Shown here: piece after piece, positions 56,992-64,000 of the stretch
Position numbering within the stretch: the first letter of the stretch is position 1
Layout of the letters: each line of letters starts with the position of its first letter
Origin: Melastoma dodecandrum
Taxonomy: Eukaryota > Streptophyta > Magnoliopsida > Myrtales > Melastomataceae
DNA: 64,000 bases
Direction of reading: 5' to 3'
NCBI GenBank assembly: GCA_029817715.1
Contig: JARUPY010000412.1
Span: 62,001-126,000 of the forward strand
Translations under genes and position numbers: made by a program
The notes under the pieces: model-generated
Databases searched by the model: none
What the model was told of the DNA's origin: nothing
Seen by the model: the letters and a program-made list of their open reading frames with translations, nothing else

Positions 56992-58064
56992 ACCCCAGAA
57001 ACCGACAAAGGTAGGGTCCAAAAGGGACGTCGTTTGACGACTGAGGCCTAACATAGACGTCACCTCATTTACGAGGTAGGCGACATCCAAAGCGTCGCTT
57101 TGCTTGGAAACTGATGACGATTCAATTGTCATAAGTGGGTAAGCGAAAATGTTCACAATGAATAGACATTTATTCTCATTCAAATCCAAGCGTTACACGG
57201 GTTTACTTGATAGTAAGTGTACACAAAAAAATAAATAGATGATTCAGTAGATGACGCTTCCACTCGTTGGAAATGCTCTATTGAAGATATCACGAAGGCC
57301 TGGCATTCATCAAGGGTTTATCCACAGAAACCATCGGTTCTTCCCTCACATGAAGGACATCCGTAGTTGCAAAGAGAAATCCCCTCCCATCGGTAGAAGC
57401 GTCTGGAAACCCTATTTTTTAGGACGCCAGATGGAACCTCACGTGATGCCATGGAGTTAAAGACCCGATGCCTTGTCGGATCTCCTAGAACCCGTGAAGT
57501 TAGCAAATTGGGGGATGGAACAATGATTTCTACCTTAACAACCCCGGCGAACCAGCCTCTTGGTTAGCCAGGGAGGGCCAGTTTAGTGAGGTACCAACCA
57601 GACAACATCCGCGACACAGCGCCGAGGGCTTGTGCCGGCTCGCTTCCCTTCCAGAAGGAGAAAAGTCGAGGAGTTGGAGACCACCCTCATAAGGTGATGG
57701 GTATAGGCTCCCAAACAAGCTAAGGTGATGGGCATAGGCTCTGGATGGAATACCAAAAGAAAGACAGGAACTTCATGGCTTGGCTATTTTCAAGAAAACG
57801 GGGCTTGTGAGTTGAAAGACGATCCGAGCCCTTCAATTTATAGCGAAGTCGTGACAGGTAAGAGGATTTTGACGAAAGATATTATGACAGAGATTTTGGG
57901 GATCGCAACAGTTGTCCTAGAGATCTCAACCGATACGACTCGGAGATATCGACGGTCAAGGGTCATTACTCGCCTACACACGTTACCAAGACTACAGGGG
58001 AATGATTCGTTGATCTTTTTCAAGGCGAGACAGATTACTCAGTCTGCCTTGAGGGGGGCTTATA
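56992..58064 (-). other. E3 3' internal region, nothing assigned
   Basis: Region between the antisense gene promoter and the 3' LTR. No domain recognised. In E1 the TATA box is 56 bp from the LTR, so this kilobase is an addition in E3 or a loss in E1. Confidence 0.45.
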
Positions 58065-58559
58065 TGTTTAGCAACATAAATTCTGGGCCATCTCAGCTCA
58101 ATCTGTGAATCCGAAAGGGGATTGTTGCCAAGATTGCTCATATGGAAAGGGATATTCCATGAAGACTGGCAGTGAAGGAAGCGTAATATATGTGTAATAT
58201 TACATTACCGTATATACATAGGTCTAGCTTAGTATAAATAGTTGTTCTTAGGCATTGTACAAACACATATCCGCACCTCTCTACAGACGGACATATATTG
58301 TCATATTTTATCTTTTCAAGTATTCCAGTGTTCAAGCTCTCTTTGTGCTTCCGCGTTCCTGCTCACTCTCGAAGCATCGTCGATGGCATCTGTACGTGCT
58401 TCCACTTAAGGCTGTCCATCCGCAGTCTTCCTCTCTTTCTTTCATTTCATACGGCGACCACACATTCAACGAATCCTCCGTGCACCAGTTGACCCGTAGT
58501 GCTAGAGATTTCCGACGTGTTTGGATCCGGCTTGTCCGTGGTCACTTACGGAGCGAACA
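58065..58559 (+). repeat. E3 3' LTR (495 bp)
   Basis: Partner of 51087-51838 with an internal deletion near 58108. TATA box TATAAATAG at 58233-58241. Preceded by PPT-like GAGGGGGGCTTA at 58051-58062. Confidence 0.92.
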
Positions 58560-58900
58560 GAACCTAATTGGGAAATTCGTATGGGTCGATTGGGCTTGTA
58601 TAGCCCGTAAGATTTTACGAACTCAGTTCGTAAAGTACGAAGTTCGTAAAGTATGAAATTTAATAGTACCACTTCGTAATATTTTACTAAGCCTAATACA
58701 AACCAGACGGGAGAGGAGTACGAGGCCCAGTACGAATCGGTACTAAACAGTACTTACTGTTTTATAAAGTATGAACAGTCGCGAAGAAGTACAAACTAAG
58801 ATCGTAAAGTACGAAGACTACGTAGTGAAGTACGAACTCACTTCGTAAAATTTTACAAACTCAGTTCGTAAAGTTACCACTTCGTAAGATTTTAAGGGCT
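58560..58900. mobile_element. foldback element FB-B, right arm
   Basis: Starts with the GAACC duplication of E3 and is the reverse complement of much of 50757-51086, including CAGACGGGAGAGGAGTACGAG at about 58707-58727. It shares TTCGTAAAGTACGAA motifs with FB-A, so both belong to one family. Confidence 0.78.
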
Positions 58901-61399
58901 ACCACCCGCCGAACGTGGCTTAACGGCTCCCACCTGCCTTGCATATGATAACTCGTCACAAGACTTTCCTTTGCAGACAACCCGCATGACTAACAATCTG
59001 CACGAACAGATCAGCGACAACACGGACAGTATGCAGTTATGGAAGACTCTCTCTCACAAAGGTGACTGGCTCGATGAATGAACGGTGGACGCTCTAAGCT
59101 TTTGCAACAGTGAAGACTCAAAGGATTCTGGTAAACTCTTAAGTAGAACGACAAGTTGGAAGTGTTTCTTCGCTCTTGCTCTTAAGTTCGTTCATAGTTA
59201 TGAGCTTCCCAATCAATCATAATGGCTAGTTGATCTCTTGTCATTTGTTCCATGATTCGATCATGTGGATAACTTCCAAAATCATAAAACATTATCCTTA
59301 ATGTTATTAGATAATAATAAACCAGATTAATCAATCCATAAGAGATAATGTTATTCTGCATGGAATCTGAGTTATGTGTCTGCGGAATTAGAAATTTCCA
59401 TATATAGAATTGACTTCGGGATTATATGTTTCCTTTGAAGGAAAACATTCCCATCCCATATTTATTCTCACCATAATAGAGAGATATTAGGTCGTGTCAT
59501 ATTCCATAAGAGGGGAGTCTCTTTAGTTTAGGGAATATAGCTATGATATCTTTCCAAAATTAATAAAGAATGAACTTGATAACCAAGTCCCTTTCACGAA
59601 CAAATCTAGACTTAATTTATGGATTAATTCCATAATAGATAGTGGACTCCATAATAGATCTTGTCTTCAAAACATCTGATTACTAGATCGCTTCCTCCGC
59701 TGAAGTTCTCCGCATAACTCTTCTCGTATTGCTAAGATAACAGAGACCGGCTTCTACACTCGAAAACTTATTGCTTTGTATATTTAAATAGCACATTAGT
59801 AATACTTAACCACACTAAGTGGCACGACAAGAGGGAGGGGTTTCATTTTGACATTTTTACGACAATGATTATTTTAATATATAGATCCCATTCCATTAAA
59901 GGATATGTTTAGATAAACAACGATCTGTTTGTTTTAGACACGGTAGTCCTCGGGAAGAAATGTCTTGATGTAGACTTCATTGATTGGTCTCTGCTCTTTC
60001 ATTCTCGGAGATGTGAAAATGATTGGCTGTAGTAATAGCGAGAAGAGAGGAACAGGTTCTTGTGAAATGAAACAAGAGTTGGAAGAACTGAGAAAGAAAC
60101 GTGCAGCAATGACGTCAGAGTAATCACATTGTGCGACTTTGACAGCGTAAGGGAGGCTCCATTTCAGGGCCTCTGAGCAATTTCAAAGCGAAATGAGATT
60201 CTGATTATGAACACGAACCACGATTTTACTCAATAGGTGATTCAGTGAGGCAAGGAGCCTGGGGAGGGGAAGAGTGGAGAAGTCAATGAAGGAGACAACT
60301 CTTGCTTTGTCAACCGTGATCCCATCGTGACCGCGGTTTTAGCCGGAGGAGGGGCATATCTTACTCTCCCTTACGGCATCATATCATCTATGCTTCAGCA
60401 TCCCTGTCACGACCATCCCTCGGAGCCCAAGGACTTGAGCCAGCATCGATCCATCATCCCTCTGGTCGACTCCGTCGGAGGGACATCAACGCCGCCGACG
60501 CATACACCACCTACTCTTTAACAGAATTCCATAAAAACTACTTTTAACATCCTGGCTTCATATCGGACTTTTTTTGTCACGTCGGCTTCACGTGTGTCGT
60601 TTCTGTCGTATCGTATAAACCGAGGTGTATTAACGTCGTTTGTGCCAATATGGATGACACGTAGGATGTCGTTATTTGCAACACTAACTGAGGATGTATT
60701 TAATATAACGGATTAAGTACAAATATGTTTTCAAAGCGTTTCAACGAAGATAGATCGGAAAAATTAGGTATAATACATGATAAATTTGCTAATTTGGCTT
60801 TGGAGAAGACGGATGTGTAACACCGTTTGTGCCAACAAGGATGACACATAACTGTTATTTGCAACACTAACGGAGGATAGATTTGATATAACGGAGTAAG
60901 TATAGATATGGTTTCGAAGCGTTTCAAAGAAAGGGATTGATCGAAAAAATAAATATAATACATGATAGATTTTCTAATTTGACCTATAAAAATTCTCTTA
61001 CAATAGTTTTGTCGCTTTATAAAATGATATTTTTTTATTGGGTTTGCATTTAAGCCGTTGATGTGGTGGTGGGACGAGGCAAGCTTATTATGTAATAATT
61101 TGGACATTCACAATCTGTTCCTTCCATTTTAGTATCAGTGAAAAAAATTCACAAAATACATCAAAAAGTTTTAAAACTTTTAAAATAATGTCCTGAACCT
61201 AAGAAAAAAAGTGTGATTAAGTAATTTTGATACCGTATAGTTTCACGAATTTTATTTCCTTTTCCTCCTCGACTTTTTAAATTATGATTGATTGGTCTCC
61301 AATGATTAATAAAACTAAAAACAAAAGAAAGCAGCAACTATAAAATGTACACGGATTGAAGAGTTGTATAGAGCTCGTTTTAGTAACCATAAGCAGCAA
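58901..61399. other. intergenic, one tandem duplication
   Basis: No gene was recognised in 2.5 kb. A short plus frame at 60327-60521 (TAVLAGGGAYLTLPYGIISS) looks protein-like but was not identified. The 60630-60985 duplication is listed separately. Confidence 0.4.
60630..60985 (+). repeat. tandem duplication, unit about 185 bp
   Basis: Two diverged copies in line. GTTTGTGCCAATATGGATGACAC at about 60638 returns as GTTTGTGCCAACAAGGATGACAC at about 60824. Both continue through TTATTTGCAACACTAAC, GATATAACGGA-type and ATAATACATGATA blocks. No coding content. Confidence 0.75.
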
Positions 61400-62838
61400 A
61401 TGGCCACAAATACTCAGCTTCCACACCCAACTCATGATCATTCCCTGAAGCTCGCTCGTAGACTTCAGCCGCGAGTCAGATGGACCACTTTGTGATCTCT
61501 GCTGGAGGAAACTATCTAACTGAGGCCTACACCTGCTGGGAAGGATGCCTCTATGCCTGCCACAGACTATGTGCTGAGGCTCCTCCCAGGATAGATAACC
61601 ATCCTTTCCACCCCGCCCACTCTCTTACCCTCTTCCATCACCAGTCCAATTTCTCATGCTGTGCTTGTGATGGTGGTTTCCCAGTCGGCAGTGTTTTCAG
61701 GTGTGAAGACTGCGACTTTATTCTTGACCTTTGCTGTGCTTTGGCTACTCTATTGGATCAAGGAGGCTCCCCGGAAGGGGCAGCCCCAGCGCAGATCGTC
61801 CACCCAGTTCATCCCCCCCGTCTGACTTCCTTTTCGACAAGGAATGACTTTATTGTGGGTGAAAACTGCAACCTCTGCCGGGGAAGTGTCGAACACTATG
61901 GGCACACGTGTTATCAACCTTTTTGTGAGTTCCTAATCCACAAGAGATGTGTCAAAGAACTGTACTATGCAGATGGGACTAAAGCTCCTTATATTTATCA
62001 CGAACATCAACTGGAGATTTTCCTTGGAGACGGCACAGGCTCTAAAAAATGTGCATATTGCGGGTCCGGCAAATTAGGCGAGTTCATTGGCTGTTCAAGT
62101 AGTCAAATTTTTCTTCACAAGAACTGCATTCAGGGGCCAGAGGTTCTTCAGTACCCTGCTCATCAACATAATTATCTGGTCCTGTTCATTTTTCCTCTCA
62201 ACTGTCACGACCAAACTGTGAATCTTGGTTAAGTTTCACAAAAGGCGAGTTGTGCTATTCTTGCCCTGACTGTGATTTCCGGGTGCACGTGGGATGTGCC
62301 CTCCAGACAGTGGCTTATTGTGAGAAGGGTATGAGCCACGGTCATCATCCGGATCACCTGCTCACTTTTGCCACAATGGTTTATAGGTTCCCGCTTCCTC
62401 GCTGCATGGTTTTCCGGGAAGGTATTCGTGACTTCAACTTCTCCTGCGTTATCTGCGCATTTTACATTCATTTCCTGTGTGCCCTTCGTGTTCCTACTCT
62501 GAAACACTGCCTCCATGAGCAATAGCTTCTGCATTTGGATGTGGCCCCTTCCATGGAATGCGCTGCAGAACTAGCATGAACACCCCTCTTTTCCGTTGTG
62601 CACGTTGCAACTTTAATCTTCATTATTAGTGTATGGAACTTCCACCAGTATAAAAAGTGAGATCCATTGGCATCCATTGACTCTACATGAAAACTTCATT
62701 GAGGATGATTCTGGAGAATACTACTACGAGCACTGTGAGAAAACAGGGGACATTCGGTTGGGTGTTTATGTATGTAGACACTGCAAGATTAGTCTACCAC
62801 GAATTTATCATATAGAGTGTGTTTTGCCCGAGGTATAA
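61400..62838 (+). pseudogene. DC1-domain (Cys/His-rich C1) protein gene, decayed
   Basis: DC1 proteins are plant zinc-binding proteins with repeated C1-like modules. Modules visible: HPTHDHSLKLARR from ATG 61400 (frame 2), then TEAYTCWEGCLYACHRLCAEAPPRI and HPFHPAHSLTLF (frame 1 from 61480), FSCCACDGGF, FRCEDCDFILDLCCA, CNLCRGSVEHYGHTC, CAYCGSGKLG. The frame shifts near 62190-62230 to CYSCPDCDFRVHVGCALQTVAY. It ends at 62525 and returns as RCARCNFNLHY-stop and finally HPLTLHENFIEDDSGEYYYEHCEK to 62838. At least three shifts or stops break it. Introns cannot repair all of them. Role unknown. Confidence 0.85.
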
Positions 62839-63189
62839 ACTTGCTCCATCTCTCTCAACTCTTTTAAGTATTACATCACAAATTCCGTATCTCGTCGAGG
62901 ATATGTCTGCCATATTTGCCAACCGTAGCTCTAACATATGTCCTATTTGCAAGTACATGTACTAATATGATTGTCACCATGGCATTCGATTGTGCGACAT
63001 GAGTTTAAAATCTGTGGCTAACTTTTCCGAAATGATCCTATTTTGGACAGAAATTTCTTACAAAAAGTTCTCAGCGTGAGTAGCTTATGTAGTGTAGATG
63101 TTTGACTTCTATTACACAGAAGATCAAGGTTCATTATCAAAACATATTCAATAATTACCAACATCAAGTTCTATGAATATCAATTCCAT
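62839..63189. other. intergenic, nothing recognised
   Basis: AT-rich sequence between the DC1 pseudogene and the MULE remnant, probably 3' flank of one or the other. Confidence 0.4.
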
Positions 63190-63840
63190 AAACCATGTCC
63201 ATGAAAAGTAATATTCACACCTTTTACAACGGCTCATGCTATAAGAAACATCCCATCATTTCCATCGCGTCTAACGATAGTCGACAATATCCCTCCAGCT
63301 TTATGTTTTAAAAAAGTACCATCGAATCCAATAAAACGACTGCAACCTAACTTAATCCATGCACTAATGGATGAATGCAAACAAATAACCTCCTCAACGT
63401 TGTATAGAGGCCACTAGACAGCGTCAAATCACAACAACGTTCGAAACAACTCTGCGGATATCTCCTTTTCAAAGCTGCCAGATAAGATCTAAGTCCTTTA
63501 AAATGTTCCTCTATTGTGCCTTGTACTAGTGTCTCTGCCAACCAACTAGCTTTATAAACTTTCATCAAAGGAACCTCAACCTTTAACTTTTCCATCACCT
63601 CTTGTTGTACCTCCCTATCTATACAACCGTCTTTGCGTATTTTACCTTGAACAATCTGATTTGCCAACTATTGGGTTGTTGCTAGACGATTATGCGTGCT
63701 ACACAACAAGTATGCTCAGGCACAACACTTCTAATGACAAATGTGTGTAGATCCCCAAATTGGTCACAATTGTTTTGGAAATCTGCAATTTCCGTTTGAT
63801 TTGCCTCACTATCAAGGAAACCCTTATCCCCACGGTCTTA
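63190..63840 (-). pseudogene. MULE (Mutator-like) transposase remnant
   Basis: Minus-strand reading shows FVIRSVVPEHTCCVAR near 63740-63700, then LANQIVQGKIRKDG, EVMEKLKVEVPLMKVYKASWLA, IEEHFKGLRSYLAALKR. After a frameshift near 63350 it reads CSRFIGFDGTFLKHKAGGILSTIVRRDGNDGMFLIA, the conserved start of the MULE catalytic domain with the first DDE Asp (FDGTFL). A TAG lies just before LANQIV. No terminal inverted repeats were found. Confidence 0.85.
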
Positions 63841-64000
63841 TCCTTTGTCAAAAATAGGAAATAGGGAAACAATCCTAGGCGATTTTTGGGCTTTCCTGAT
63901 TTTGGTTAAACCCAGACGACCATAAAAAAACCTTTCCCTCACCGAAAAGAACCACCACCACCGTTTCCACCCTTCAACAGTTCCTGACCAAGGTACATGC
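63841..64000. other. window end, nothing recognised
   Basis: Purine/pyrimidine mixed sequence. Possibly the upstream end of the MULE fragment. Confidence 0.3.

Larger units (their letters stand above)
51087..58559 (+). mobile_element. E3: deleted relative of E1, 7.5 kb LTR retrotransposon
   Basis: LTRs 51087-51838 and 58065-58559 share TGTTTAG starts and GAGCGAACA ends, with perfect GAACC target-site duplications (51082-51086 and 58560-58564). PBS, PPT core and gag match E1, in opposite orientation. Internal order: gag fragments, integrase C-terminus fused to gag, then a minus-strand antisense PMD gene. Protease, RT, both RNase H and the integrase core are absent. The element cannot move by itself and would need proteins in trans. 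Confidence 0.93.

Noticed and set aside
60327..60521. Short protein-like plus frame TAVLAGGGAYLTLPYG
   Set aside because: Too short and not matched to a family with confidence. No neighbouring exons were found.
1..64000. tRNA, rRNA, snoRNA, CRISPR or prokaryotic operon features
   Set aside because: No cloverleaf with A/B boxes, no rRNA blocks, no regularly spaced identical repeats with unique spacers, and no operon-like gene packing were seen by reading.

Overview
The window is nuclear DNA of a flowering plant, most likely a eudicot. Evidence: spliced genes with GT/AG introns, a plant-type GATA factor, a class XII LRR receptor kinase, a DC1-domain gene, a casein-kinase-1-like HD16/MLK kinase, and plant Ty3/gypsy retrotransposons. 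The species cannot be fixed from the sequence alone. No bacterial, organellar, tRNA, rRNA or CRISPR feature was seen.

Host genes are few: an apparently intact 16-exon HD16-like kinase (1760-6730, minus), a two-exon GATA transcription factor (25978-27149, plus), a two-exon non-RD LRR receptor kinase (47576-50690, plus) and a decayed DC1 gene (61400-62838, plus). Three full-length LTR retrotransposons make up about 38 kb. E1 (9030-22252, minus) has near-identical LTRs and is young. E2 (29549-46766, minus) has 2.5-kb diverged LTRs and a perfect AGCGC target-site duplication. E3 (51087-58559, plus) has a perfect GAACC duplication and has lost nearly all of pol. All three belong to the Tat-like side of Ty3/gypsy. 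E1 and E2 show a second, archaeal-type RNase H, and E2 has an Ogre-like extra ORF before gag and a G-patch-like segment after the protease. E1 and E3 are relatives: same 18-nt primer-binding site, same polypurine core, similar gag.

The most interesting content is an antisense gene inside E1. Between integrase and the 3' LTR, on the strand opposite gag-pol, lies a six-exon gene (10387-13575) with its own TATA box 56 bp inside the LTR. It encodes a plant mobile domain (PMD) protein with an acidic/basic linker and a C-terminal coiled coil. All five introns have clean GT/AG borders and the exons join in one frame, interrupted only by two nonsense codons. E3, which lost protease, RT, RNase H and the integrase core, still carries a decayed version of the same antisense gene.

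Other structure: three foldback elements. Two (FB-A and FB-B) are built of TTCGTA/TACGAA-rich arms, sit immediately 5' and 3' of the LRR receptor kinase, and each has been split by an LTR retrotransposon (E2 and E3). The third (7170-8072) has 147-bp inverted arms around about 500 bp of nearly pure G-rich minisatellite. E1 lacks a normal target-site duplication and is instead flanked by two copies of a roughly 490-bp host segment, one of which holds a solo LTR. The window starts in a broken gypsy integrase and ends next to a MULE transposase remnant.
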